Positions 45,001 through 51,676 of a stretch of 64,000 nt of DNA are shown here, piece by piece; the stretch's first letter is position 1; the number at the start of each line of letters is the position of its first letter. The stretch comes from Streptomyces sp. NRRL B-3428 (lineage in GTDB: Bacteria; Actinomycetota; Actinomycetes; Streptomycetales; Streptomycetaceae), in contig JOGW01000010.1 of NCBI GenBank assembly GCA_000721375.1, positions 248,001-312,000 of the forward strand, read 5' to 3'. Made by a program: the position numbers and the translations under genes. Under the pieces are notes generated by a model. It had not been told where the DNA came from and ran no database searches. It saw only the letters and a list, made by a program, of their open reading frames with translations.

Positions 45001-45612
45001 CGTCGCGATCTGCAGGAGGTCGTTGCGGATCGTCCGCACGGCCTGGTCGTCGCGCCGGTCCTCGAAGTCCTTGGTGGTGTCGAGGAACTGCTGGACCGCG
45101 TCCCCGGTCTTCGACCGGAAAGAGACGATCTCCGCGTCCTTCGGGGACGAGCCGGTGGACAACGGGCCCGCGGTGTTGTCGCGCTCCTGCTGGAGCGCGT
45201 TCGCGAGCTCGGTCGCCTCCTTCGTCATCTCCGTGAGCAGCTTCATGCTGTCGAGCTGCTCGATCTCGTCCATCGACTCGTTGATACGCAGCGCACCGAG
45301 CGACGTGGCCGCGACCACGGGCAGTGCGAGCAGCGAGACGAGACGGGTGGAGATGCGCCAGTTGCGCAGGGCTATTCGCGGACCGGGGCCCTTGCGGGGC
45401 CCGCCGGTCAACGCGGGCGTGTTCCCGCCGCCCGCCGTCGAACCGCCCGTCGGACGCTCGCCCTCACCGGCCGGTGAGGAGCCCGAGGCGTGCGGGGGTG
45501 CGGAGTTGCCTGGAGTGGGGCCGGTCCCGCCGCGCAGCTCCGGCTCGGCCACCCCACCGGTCTGGCGGCCCTGGGGAGACCCCGAGCCATCCCTCTTGAA
45601 ACGTCCCTGCAC
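42004..45612 (-). CDS. cvnA: Conservon sensor kinase-like protein, CvnA type (copy 2)
   Basis: 1202 residues from the GTG at 45612 (frame open to 45855; the GTG has the same GAGAGG-type context as copy 1). A Pro/Gly/Ser-rich N-terminus of about 80 residues, TM1 (about 82-106), an extracytoplasmic helical sensor, TM2 (about 401-424), HAMP, then FKLDHLATRMRRNGENLL and a HATPase domain with LLAELLENATSF (about 615) and IEIHDTGIGLSPEDL. The final 480 residues are Pro/Gln/Ala/Gly-rich with a 12-residue repeat (STGQFQRPQGQD). The sensor domain differs strongly from copy 1, so the two conservons probably sense different signals. Confidence 0.92.
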   Translation of the reverse strand: MQGRFKRDGSGSPQGRQTGGVAEPELRGGTGPTPGNSAPPHASGSSPAGEGERPTGGSTAGGGNTPALTGGPRKGPGPRIALRNWRISTRLVSLLALPVVAATSLGALRINESMDEIEQLDSMKLLTEMTKEATELANALQQERDNTAGPLSTGSSPKDAEIVSFRSKTGDAVQQFLDTTKDFEDRRDDQAVRTIRNDLLQIATRLASLKEVRNNAYQDDTPSSQTIQSYNTLIEQLLNFSRDMALATNSPEIIQSTRILYAFSSAKEYASIQRAVIAAALPANDSKAGTLSETDRQYGDSARQSEENALSNVETAYVEAGRDPVELMKPLVDGPADIKESENYAGRVLNEKNAILNEEPRSYRDWTDQATTKINNMRLMETRLLNEMEQEARRLRSESQESALINGALILLVLGISLIGAFVVARSMIRSLRRLQDTATKVATDRLPELVKQLSESDPQDVDTSVESVGVHSRDEIGQVAAAFDDVHREAVRLAAEQALLRGNVNAMFTNLSRRSQGLIQRQLSLISELESREADPDQLSSLFKLDHLATRMRRNGENLLVLAGEEPGRRWTRPVPLVDVLRAAASEVEQYERIELAAVPATEVAGRVVNDLVHLLAELLENATSFSSPQTKVKVTGHALPDGRVLIEIHDTGIGLSPEDLAAINERLASPPTVDVSVSRRMGLFVVGRLSQRHGIRIQLRPSDSGGTTALVMLPVDVAQGGKKAPANPGAGAGGGIAQAAAGAAAARQQTAAGQAANQSAGRLAAPPQRGQVAGSGPRAALPGRDGGPAAPRSGAPQGNAFGSAPAGRGGAAPQRPAPQPQRARGEDPGQDGRQLPPMGGPRAELPGGNPQARTPSWGKDIAQEHPRGHEEPESTGLFGRSKASRDDRQGPGSTAQFDRPDFNGPRPAGIPTPPPQQRPQGQDGTGQFQRPQGQDSTGQFQRPQGQDSTGQFQRPQDTGQFARPQGPGSTGQFAQPVQPPQQAQPQAPRGGAGQRDTADYAVPRPPAPQQYPAPQQQQPAQPQQSDNDTWALPPASSPGDGRTPLYDTLETNWFRGGQQQAQQQAQAAQQPQAPQRPQAQQSQAQQSQQAPTPPRPQQAPAANAAWRNSPNDELGRQAERVRQPSAGGITTSGLPRRVPRANLVAGTAEQQQNQGGPQVSRRPDDVRGRLTNLRRGIQQGRQAGSGDTGSFPSPSHQQER
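42744..42851 (-). repeat. 36-bp tandem repeat in the cvnA tail (copy 2)
   Basis: Three 36-bp units (starts 42744, 42780, 42816) encode the 12-residue unit STGQFQRPQGQD with small changes. A fourth begins at 42852. It lies in the disordered C-terminal region of the kinase-like protein. Confidence 0.9.
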
Positions 45613-46184
45613 TAGCGTCGCAACCTCTGGACCAGGCGTCCCCCGCGTACACGGATGGGACGGTGTCGGCGTAATGGAGCGAAAAGCTCCGTTGGTCGTC
45701 AGTGACCGGCGCGTCTCCCCCTTACTCACACCGCCGCTCGACGCTGCATTGCGCCCTGCGCGCCGGCTCATACCCGCGGCGGTCCCGGGAATTCCAGCAC
45801 AGTGCCGGATCTCCAACAAGGGCCAGGTATCGGGCCGTGACCTGTGTGACACCACGTGAGGAGAGCGTCACCAGACGTAGAACGGGATCTGCTTCATAGC
45901 GGACATTTCCTTAGTAATTACTTACGGGGCGGGGGTGTCCCAGTCGCCATGATCAGAATCGGAATGATGGGTTCAGCTACGTAATGTCCGTTCTCTGGCC
46001 CCCAGTTGACACTCCGTTATGCCCGATTCATCCGCTCCCTGGTGAGCAAACTCACATGCTGATCAAGGCCGGATCCCCGCACGGCAAGGAATTCACATGT
46101 TTAGCCTGACGCTTTACAGGGATGGCCGGTTCGACAAGTAGCCGTGCAGGCAGCCACCAGCAGAGACCAGAGGTCAGTTCAGCC
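45613..46184. other. 572-bp intergenic region upstream of the second conservon
   Basis: Between the divergent second cvnA and a small plus-strand gene. It is AT-richer than its surroundings at about 45900-46015, with the short palindrome AGTAATTACT near 45913 and a TTGACA at 46006-46011 that could be a -35 element of the plus-strand gene, though no good -10 is seen at the right spacing. The conservon promoter should lie near 45620-45900. No coding frame with convincing codon bias was found. Confidence 0.55.
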
Positions 46185-46403
46185 GTGAAGACGACTCCGA
46201 TGTTCCGTATAGCCAATCCGCGCCGTACGACCCTGATGCACCTCGCGGACGCGTCGGAGCTCGACACCGCCGCACTCCCGGCGGACCAGGGCGCCGAGCT
46301 GCCCACCAACACGGCCAACCCCCGCCGCGCGATGCTGCAGAACGCCCCGGCCACCCCGGAGCCGGTCGTGATCACCGTCGCGGACGCGGTCGCCGCCAAG
46401 TAG
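46185..46403 (+). CDS. Small protein with two ANPRR motifs, unknown function
   Basis: 72 residues from the GTG at 46185 (an ATG at 46200 is possible). ANPRR occurs twice, near residue 10 (FRIANPRRTTLMHLADA) and near 44 (TANPRRAMLQNAP), separated by an acidic stretch. No membrane segment or cysteine is present. A 24-bp segment including its stop codon is repeated immediately downstream. It stands alone between the conservon and the fumarylacetoacetate-hydrolase gene. I do not recognise the family; a peptide precursor is possible but unsupported. Confidence 0.6.
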   Translation: MKTTPMFRIANPRRTTLMHLADASELDTAALPADQGAELPTNTANPRRAMLQNAPATPEPVVITVADAVAAK

Positions 46404-46428
46404 CGCGGACGCGGTCGCCGCCAAGTAG
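46380..46428. repeat. 24-bp tandem duplication spanning a stop codon
   Basis: The last 24 bp of the small gene, up to and including its TAG (46380-46403), recur exactly at 46405-46428 after one base. The second copy lies outside the gene, so it leaves the protein unchanged. Confidence 0.95.
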
Positions 46429-46440
46429 AAGTAGCCTTGT

Positions 46441-46533
46441 GGGGCTGCCGCCCCACGCCCCGCCGGGATCGTGGCGGCTCGGCGCGTTGTCAGTGCTGTG
46501 TGCGTGGCGTGCCCGTGGGGGCGGCGCCCCCAC
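46441..46533. repeat. Two related GC-rich palindromes
   Basis: GGGGC-TGCC-GCCCC (46441-46454) and GTGGGGGC-GGC-GCCCCCAC (46515-46533), each followed by CCCCGCC. The shared core and flank suggest a dispersed Streptomyces palindromic repeat. The second lies 31 bp before the next gene, in its leader. Confidence 0.6.
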
Positions 46534-46563
46534 ACCCCGCCAGCAGGAATACAAGAGGCTTCC

Positions 46564-47337
46564 GTGCGCATCGCCAGATTCTCCATCGACGGCAATGTCG
46601 CCTTCGGCGCGGTCGAGGAGGGCCCCGACGGCCTCCTGCTCGACATCATCAAGGGCATCCCGTACGCGGAATTCGAGCTCAGCGGCGTCAAGGTCCCGCT
46701 GGACAAGGTCCGCGTGCTGCCCCCGGTGATCGGCAACAAGATCATCGCGTTCGGCCGCAACTACGCGGACCACGCGAAGGAGCTCGGCAACGAGCCGGCG
46801 GACACCCCGTGGGCGTTCTTCAAGCCGACCACGTCGATGGTCGGCGACGGCGACCCGATCGAGTACCCGAGCTTCTCGAACGAGCTCCACCACGAGGCCG
46901 AGCTCGCCGTGGTCATCGGCCGTATGTGCCGCGAGGTCCCGCGCGAGCGCGTCAAGGACGTCATCTTCGGCTACACCTGCGCCAACGACATCACCGCCCG
47001 CGACGTGCAGCAGCGCGAGAAGCAGTGGGCCAGGGCCAAGGGCTTCGACAGCTCCTGCCCCATCGGCCCCTGGGTCGAGACGGAGCTCGACCCGTCCGAC
47101 CTCGCGATCCAGTGCACGGTCAACGGCGAGCAGCGACAGCTCGGCTCGACGAGCCAGATGATCCACTCCATCGAGGATCTGATCGTCAACATCACCGAGG
47201 CGATGACGCTGCTCCCGGGCGACGTCATCCTGACCGGCACCCCCGCGGGCGTCGGTCCCCTCAACGTCGGCGACGAGGTCGCCGTCACCATCCAAGGCAT
47301 CGGCACTCTCACCAACAAGGTGATCAAGCGTGGCTAA
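46564..47337 (+). CDS. Fumarylacetoacetate hydrolase (FAH) family protein
   Basis: 257 residues, an FAH-fold metal-dependent hydrolase, decarboxylase or isomerase acting on beta-diketo-type acids. Motifs: IGNKIIAFGRNYADHAKELGNE, FFKPTTSMVGDGDPIEYP, the metal-site run HHEAELAVVIGR, GYTCANDITARDVQ and the C-terminal GDVILTGTPAGVGPLNVGDEV. The true substrate is unknown; oxaloacetate, acylpyruvate or ureidoglycolate-type activities all occur in this family. The GTG at 46564 has an AGAGG-type site upstream. The stop overlaps the gltX start by 8 bp. Confidence 0.9.
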   Translation: MRIARFSIDGNVAFGAVEEGPDGLLLDIIKGIPYAEFELSGVKVPLDKVRVLPPVIGNKIIAFGRNYADHAKELGNEPADTPWAFFKPTTSMVGDGDPIEYPSFSNELHHEAELAVVIGRMCREVPRERVKDVIFGYTCANDITARDVQQREKQWARAKGFDSSCPIGPWVETELDPSDLAIQCTVNGEQRQLGSTSQMIHSIEDLIVNITEAMTLLPGDVILTGTPAGVGPLNVGDEVAVTIQGIGTLTNKVIKRG

Positions 47338-48814
47338 CCCCAAGGACGCCGGCGTGCGCGTCCGCTTCTGCCCCTCGCCGACCGGCAACCCCCACGTGGG
47401 TCTGGTCCGCACCGCCCTGTTCAACTGGGCCTTCGCCCGGCACAACGGCGGCACCATGGTCTTCCGCATCGAGGACACCGACGCGGCCCGCGACTCCGAG
47501 GAGTCGTACAACCAGCTGCTCGACTCGATGCGCTGGCTCGGCCTGACCTGGGACGAGGGCCCGGAGGTGGGCGGCCCGCACGCCCCGTACCGCCAGTCGC
47601 AGCGCATGGACATCTACGCGGACGTGGCCGAGAAGCTGCAGGCGGCCGGCTACGCGTACCCCTGCTACTGCACCACCGAGGAGCTGGACGCCCGCCGCGA
47701 GGCCGCCCGCGCCGCCGGCAAGCCTTCCGGCTACGACGGCCAGTGCCGCACCCTCACGGACGAGCAGAAGCAGGCGTACGAGGCCGAGGGCCGCTCGCAC
47801 ATCGTCCGCTTCCGCATGCCCGACGAGGCGACGACCTTCACGGACCTGGTGCGTGGCGAGATCACCGTCCAGCCCGAGAACCTCAGCGACTACGGCATCC
47901 TGCGCGCCAACGGCGCCCCGCTGTACACGCTCGTCAACCCGATCGACGACGCCCTGATGGAGATCACCCACGTCCTGCGCGGCGAGGACCTGCTCTCCTC
48001 CACTCCGCGTCAGATCGCCCTGTACAAGGCGCTGATCGAGCTGGGCGTCGCCAAGACGATCCCGGCCTTCGGTCACCTCCCGTACGTCATGGGCGAGGGC
48101 AACAAGAAGCTCTCCAAGCGCGACCCGCAGGCCAGCCTCAACCTGTACCGCGAGCGCGGCTTCCTGCCCGAGGGCCTCCTCAACTACCTCTCCCTGCTCG
48201 GCTGGTCGTTCTCGGCCGACCAGGACGTCTTCTCGGTCCAGGACCTGATCGAGAAGTTCGACATCGCGGACGTCAACGCGAACCCGGCCCGCTTCGACCT
48301 CAAGAAGGCCGAGGCGATCAACGCCGACCACATCCGCCTGCTCGACGTGAAGGCCTTCACGGCCGCCTGCGAGCCCTGGCTGAAGGCCCCGCACGCCAAC
48401 TGGGCGCCCGAGGACTTCGACCAGGCCAAGTGGGAGGCCATCGCCCCGCACGCGCAGACCCGTGTCCAGGTCCTCTCGGACATCACGGCCAACGTCGACT
48501 TCCTGTTCCTCAAGGAGCCGGTCGAGGACGAGGCCTCCTGGACCAAGGCGATGAAGGGCGACCCGGCCGCGCTGCTCACCACGGCCCGCGCCAAGCTCGA
48601 CGCGGCCGACTGGTCGGACCCCGAGTCCCTCAAGAACGCGGTCCTGGCCGCCGGCGAGGAGCACGGCCTCAAGCTCGGCAAGGCCCAGGCCCCGGTCCGC
48701 GTGGCGGTCACCGGCCGCACGGTCGGTCTGCCGCTCTTCGAGTCCCTGGAGATCCTGGGCAAGGACGAGTCCCTGTCCCGTATCGACGCGACTCTCGCGA
48801 AGCTCAGCGCCTGA
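47330..48814 (+). CDS. gltX: Glutamyl-tRNA synthetase
   Basis: 494 residues, class I aminoacyl-tRNA synthetase. The HIGH-type motif is in PSPTGNPHVGL (about 15-25) and the KMSKS-type motif is KKLSKR (259-264). In organisms without GlnRS, such as Streptomyces, it also charges tRNA-Gln with glutamate for GatCAB to amidate. Two tRNA-Gln and three tRNA-Glu genes lie 0.9-1.4 kb downstream. The GTG at 47330 overlaps the FAH gene by 8 bp, so translation is coupled. Confidence 0.97.
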   Translation: MANPKDAGVRVRFCPSPTGNPHVGLVRTALFNWAFARHNGGTMVFRIEDTDAARDSEESYNQLLDSMRWLGLTWDEGPEVGGPHAPYRQSQRMDIYADVAEKLQAAGYAYPCYCTTEELDARREAARAAGKPSGYDGQCRTLTDEQKQAYEAEGRSHIVRFRMPDEATTFTDLVRGEITVQPENLSDYGILRANGAPLYTLVNPIDDALMEITHVLRGEDLLSSTPRQIALYKALIELGVAKTIPAFGHLPYVMGEGNKKLSKRDPQASLNLYRERGFLPEGLLNYLSLLGWSFSADQDVFSVQDLIEKFDIADVNANPARFDLKKAEAINADHIRLLDVKAFTAACEPWLKAPHANWAPEDFDQAKWEAIAPHAQTRVQVLSDITANVDFLFLKEPVEDEASWTKAMKGDPAALLTTARAKLDAADWSDPESLKNAVLAAGEEHGLKLGKAQAPVRVAVTGRTVGLPLFESLEILGKDESLSRIDATLAKLSA

Positions 48815-48837
48815 CCAGTACCACCAGTACGCAGTGG

Positions 48838-48872
48838 AAGGCCCGGAACCGTCACGGTCTCCGGGCCTTTCG
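48838..48872 (+). terminator. Terminator after gltX
   Basis: AAGGCCCGGA-ACC / GGT-TCCGGGCCTT stem with a short loop and one extra base, followed by TCGCG. Confidence 0.85.
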
Positions 48873-48920
48873 CGTACGTTCGAACCTGTGCCGGCCGACG
48901 ACGGGAGCCGTGGAAGCAGG

Positions 48921-49619
48921 ATGCTCAAAGCCATCGTCTGGGACATCGACGACACGATCTTCGACTACGCCTCGGCCGACTCCCTGGGCATGCGGGCCCA
49001 CCTCACCGCCGAGGGCCTGACCACCCGCACCCTCGCCGACTGGCAGCGGATCACCCGCGAGCACTGGGCGCGCTTCGAGGCGGGCCTGGTCGGCTGGGAG
49101 GGCCAGCGCCGAGACCGCGTACGCGCCTTCACGGGCGAGACCCTCTCCGACGCGGAGGCCGACGACTGGTTCGAGCGTTACCTGGGTCACTACGAGGCGG
49201 CCTGGTCGCTCTTCCCCGACACGGTCCCGGCGCTCGACGCCCTCGCCGGCACCTACCGGCACGGCGTCCTCTCCAACTCCTCGCTCCTCAACCAGGAACG
49301 CAAGCTGCGCGCCCTCGGCGTACGCGACCGCTTCGAGGCCGTGCTCTGCGCCGCCGAACTGGGCGTCGCCAAGCCGGAAGCGGCCGCCTTCCACGCCGTC
49401 TGCGCGGCCATGGGCCTGGCCCCGCACGAGGTCGCCTACGTGGGCGACCAGCCGGACACGGACGCCCGCGGAGCCGTCGAAGCGGGCCTGACGGGCATCT
49501 GGCTGGACCGCGCGGATCGCGGCGGCCGGCCCGAACTCCTCCGCATCACAGGGCTTGAGCAGCTCCCCGCCGTGCTGGCGGGCGATACCCGTTTTGGAGC
49601 GCCGGACACCTTCGGGTAA
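48921..49619 (+). CDS. HAD-superfamily hydrolase
   Basis: 232 residues with the phosphatase motifs: I, WDIDDTIFDY (nucleophile Asp and general acid Asp); II, GVLSNSS; III, Lys in VAKPEAAAF; IV, YVGDQPDTDARGAVEAGLTGIWLDR. Subfamily I with a four-helix cap. Substrate unknown. The ATG at 48921 is taken from motif I position in homologues; the frame is open upstream. It lies 48 bp after the gltX terminator and its 3' end carries the tRNA promoter. Confidence 0.9.
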   Translation: MLKAIVWDIDDTIFDYASADSLGMRAHLTAEGLTTRTLADWQRITREHWARFEAGLVGWEGQRRDRVRAFTGETLSDAEADDWFERYLGHYEAAWSLFPDTVPALDALAGTYRHGVLSNSSLLNQERKLRALGVRDRFEAVLCAAELGVAKPEAAAFHAVCAAMGLAPHEVAYVGDQPDTDARGAVEAGLTGIWLDRADRGGRPELLRITGLEQLPAVLAGDTRFGAPDTFG

Positions 49620-49622
49620 TGT
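49594..49622 (+). promoter_or_regulatory. Probable promoter of the tRNA cluster
   Basis: TTGGAG (49594-49599), 17-bp spacer, TAATGT (49617-49622). It overlaps the 3' end of the HAD gene and lies about 80 bp before the first tRNA, in good agreement with the vegetative sigma consensus. Confidence 0.65.
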
Positions 49623-49703
49623 TCTTCCTGCGCCGCTCGCCGGGGAAGCCCGCCGGGAGACGCACACCACAGAACAAGATCCCTGACAGGGATTGCGTTT
49701 TGT

Positions 49704-49775
49704 TGGCCTATGGTGTAATTGGCAGCACGACGGTTTCTGGTTCCGTTAGTCTTGGTTCGAGTCCAGGTAGGCCAG
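49704..49775 (+). tRNA. tRNA-Gln (CTG)
   Basis: 72 nt. Acceptor TGGCCTA/TAGGCCA plus discriminator G, D-arm around TGTAATTGGCAGCA, anticodon loop TTCTGGT reading CTG, T-arm CTTGG-TTCGAGT-CCAGG. No encoded CCA. Confidence 0.97.
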
Positions 49776-49818
49776 CTCGCAGAGCTCATCTGCAACCCGC
49801 GGATCATCGATCCGCAAG

Positions 49819-49891
49819 GCCCCCGTTGTGTAGCGGCCTAGCACGCCGCCCTCTCAAGGCGGTAGCGCCGGTTCGAATCCGGTCGGGGGTA
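49819..49891 (+). tRNA. tRNA-Glu (CTC), copy 1
   Basis: 73 nt. Acceptor GCCCCCG/CGGGGGT with discriminator A, anticodon stem CCGCC/GGCGG with loop CTCTCAA reading CTC, T-arm GCCGG-TTCGAAT-CCGGT. No encoded CCA. Confidence 0.97.
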
Positions 49892-49953
49892 CAGATCCTT
49901 CCCGTGAGGACAGTGTGGGTAGCTCCCCCTGACTTCAATGCAGGATCGCTAGG

Positions 49954-50026
49954 GCCCCCGTTGTGTAGCGGCCTAGCACGCCGCCCTCTCAAGGCGGTAG
50001 CGCCGGTTCGAATCCGGTCGGGGGTA
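49954..50026 (+). tRNA. tRNA-Glu (CTC), copy 2
   Basis: 73 nt, identical in sequence to the copy at 49819. Confidence 0.97.
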
Positions 50027-50048
50027 CGCAGGTGGTCTAGACCACCAG

Positions 50049-50120
50049 TGGGCTATGGTGTAATTGGCAACACGAAGGTTTCTGGTTCCTTTGTTCTAGG
50101 TTCGAGTCCTGGTAGCCCAG
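50049..50120 (+). tRNA. tRNA-Gln (CTG), copy 2
   Basis: 72 nt. Acceptor TGGGCTA/TAGCCCA with discriminator G, anticodon loop with CTG, T-arm TCTAG-GTTCGAG. It differs from the first tRNA-Gln in the acceptor, anticodon-stem and T-arm pairs, so it is not a recent duplicate. Confidence 0.97.
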
Positions 50121-50156
50121 CGCAGTAACTGCCGGAGAAGTCGCGGCAGATGGCAA

Positions 50157-50229
50157 GCCCCCGTTGTGTAGCGGCCTAGCACGCCGCCCTCTCAAGGCGG
50201 TAGCGCCGGTTCGAATCCGGTCGGGGGTA
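50157..50229 (+). tRNA. tRNA-Glu (CTC), copy 3
   Basis: 73 nt, identical to the copies at 49819 and 49954; last gene of the cluster. Confidence 0.97.
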
Positions 50230-50236
50230 CGCAAAG

Positions 50237-50269
50237 AAAAGGCCCCTTCCTCCGGGAAGGGGCCTTTTT
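50237..50269 (+). terminator. Terminator of the tRNA cluster
   Basis: AAAAGGCCCCTTCC / GGAAGGGGCCTTTTT stem around TCCG, ending in a T-run. A textbook intrinsic terminator. Confidence 0.95.
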
Positions 50270-50270
50270 C

Positions 50271-50306
50271 TTTCTCGGCTTTCTCGGCTTTCTCGGCTTT
50301 GTCTGC
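50271..50306. repeat. 9-bp tandem repeat after the tRNA cluster
   Basis: TTTCTCGGC three times exactly (50271-50297), then the degenerate TTTGTCTGC. It lies between the tRNA terminator and the convergent MerR gene stop at 50321. Confidence 0.85.
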
Positions 50307-50320
50307 TTTCTCTGTTCTTT

Positions 50321-50962
50321 CTATGTACTCGTGAAGCGGCGCCCGGATTCATCCGTCTCCGCGAGCCGCCGCAGGCTGAGCAGCACCGGTTCGTAGAGGA
50401 CCGTGAGCGCGACCGCCGCCTCCACCTGCTCCTCCGCCGGGAAGCGGGCCACCAAGTCCAGCTCGGTCACCGCAAGTTGGGACATCGCGCGGGCGTACGG
50501 CAGCAACTCGTCCACCCCGCACGGGTACCCGAGCCGGGTGAGGGCCGCGACCGCCGTCACCAGCGTTCCGTACCACGGTGAACTCGGCCCGCAGCCGCGG
50601 GAGTCGTCCCACTCAAGGCGCTCGAAGAGCTTGGCCACCTCGTGGCGGGCGTGCTCGGTCGCCGGGTCCTGCTCGTCGGGCGCGGGGGAGTGGGGGAGTG
50701 CCTCGACGGCGACGCCGATCCGCCTGTGCTGGTCGAGAGAGTCGTCGGCGAGCGCGGAGAGCACCTCGCGGGTCGTGCTGACCGGGACCCGGCCCACCTG
50801 GATCAGCGCGCGCACCAGGCGCAGCCGGCGCAGATGCCCCTCGTCGTACTCGGCCTGGGTGGCGGTGACCCTGCGGCCCGGCTGCAGCAGGCCCTCGCGC
50901 AGGTAGTACTTGATCGTGGCCGTCGAGACGCCGCTGCGCTCGCTCAGTTCCGCAAGTCTCAT
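50321..50962 (-). CDS. MerR-family transcriptional regulator
   Basis: 213 residues. An N-terminal MerR winged helix: MRLAELSERSGVSTATIKYYLREGLLQPG, then YDEGHLRRLRLVRALIQVGRVPVSTTREVL. The C-terminal effector region (about 100-213) has no recognised domain or Cys/His cluster, so the ligand is probably an organic molecule and not a metal. The ATG at 50962 is chosen because the MerR domain starts there; the open frame to 51019 crosses the promoter. Divergent from a DUF4188 gene, which it probably controls through the MerR-type promoter in between. Confidence 0.9.
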   Translation of the reverse strand: MRLAELSERSGVSTATIKYYLREGLLQPGRRVTATQAEYDEGHLRRLRLVRALIQVGRVPVSTTREVLSALADDSLDQHRRIGVAVEALPHSPAPDEQDPATEHARHEVAKLFERLEWDDSRGCGPSSPWYGTLVTAVAALTRLGYPCGVDELLPYARAMSQLAVTELDLVARFPAEEQVEAAVALTVLYEPVLLSLRRLAETDESGRRFTST

Positions 50963-50993
50963 GGCGTGCCCTTCGAGGTGTTGCGCAAATCTG

Positions 50994-51047
50994 TTGCACT
51001 CCCACTTGGAGAGTGGCACTATCTAAACATGGATAGCGACGCTATCC
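50994..51047 (+). promoter_or_regulatory. MerR-type promoter and palindrome upstream of the DUF4188 gene
   Basis: TTGCAC (50994-50999) and TATCTA (51020-51025) are 20 bp apart, a longer spacer than normal, and CCACT-TGGAG-AGTGG sits between them. This is the MerR operator layout. Just downstream a second perfect dyad, GGATAGC-GAC-GCTATCC (51031-51047), covers the start region. Confidence 0.6.
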
Positions 51048-51072
51048 AACACTCATCGAGGAGGGGAACCTC

Positions 51073-51558
51073 ATGAGCACACACGTGATCACCGAGCGCA
51101 GGACCGCGGCCGCCGAAGGCGAAATCGTCGTCTTCCACATCGGGATGCGGGTCAACAAGTGGCGGGCGGTGCGCAGTTGGCTGCCGGTGTTCAAGGCGAT
51201 GGGGCCGATGCTGAAGGAGCTTTCGCGGGACAAGGAGTCCGGGCTGCTCGGCTTCCGGGTGCTGTTCGCGGGGCCGCGCGTGCCGTACATCGTCCAGTAC
51301 TGGGAGTCGAAGGAGAAGCTCCTGGCGTACGCCGCCGACTCCGGCAAGAAGCACCGCCCGGCCTGGACCGCGTACAACAAGGCGGCGCGCAAGGCCGGTG
51401 GGGCGGTGGGGATTTGGCACGAGACCTACGTCGTGCCCGCCGGCGGCTACGAGAGCATCTACGGCAACATGCCGGAGTTCGGCCTCGGCGCCGCATACGG
51501 CACTCAGCCGGTCGGCCGTCGCGGGGAACGCGCGGCCGACCGGCTGAAGGCGGCTTGA
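51073..51558 (+). CDS. DUF4188 family protein
   Basis: 161 residues. The N-terminal EIVVFHIGMRVNKWRAVRSWLPVFKAMGPMLKEL and PYIVQYWESKEKLLAYAAD, then HRPAWTAYNKAARKAGGAVGIWHETYVVPAGGYESIYGNMP, fit DUF4188, a dimeric alpha-beta barrel group distantly like monooxygenases and ferredoxin-like folds. Function unknown. GAGG lies 9 nt before the ATG. Divergent from a MerR regulator, which suggests an inducible response to some small molecule. Confidence 0.88.
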   Translation: MSTHVITERRTAAAEGEIVVFHIGMRVNKWRAVRSWLPVFKAMGPMLKELSRDKESGLLGFRVLFAGPRVPYIVQYWESKEKLLAYAADSGKKHRPAWTAYNKAARKAGGAVGIWHETYVVPAGGYESIYGNMPEFGLGAAYGTQPVGRRGERAADRLKAA

Positions 51559-51624
51559 GAAGTTCGGAGATTCTTCGGTCGTACGGGAAGCAGGGGCGCT
51601 CCATGGACGGTGGGGCGCCAACTC

Positions 51625-51660
51625 GGAAGGTCCGCCGCGGCGTTGAGGCGGACCTTCCTT
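51625..51660. terminator. Terminator between the DUF4188 gene and ndgR
   Basis: GGAAGGTCCGCC / GGCGGACCTTCC perfect 12-bp stem with a 10-nt loop, followed by TT, between convergent genes. Confidence 0.88.
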
Positions 51661-51676
51661 ACGTATAAGAGGGGTC

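Noticed and set aside
43000..45477. An 825-codon plus-strand frame opposite the second cvnA
   Set aside because: Shadow frame; the minus-strand product carries intact HAMP and HATPase motifs.
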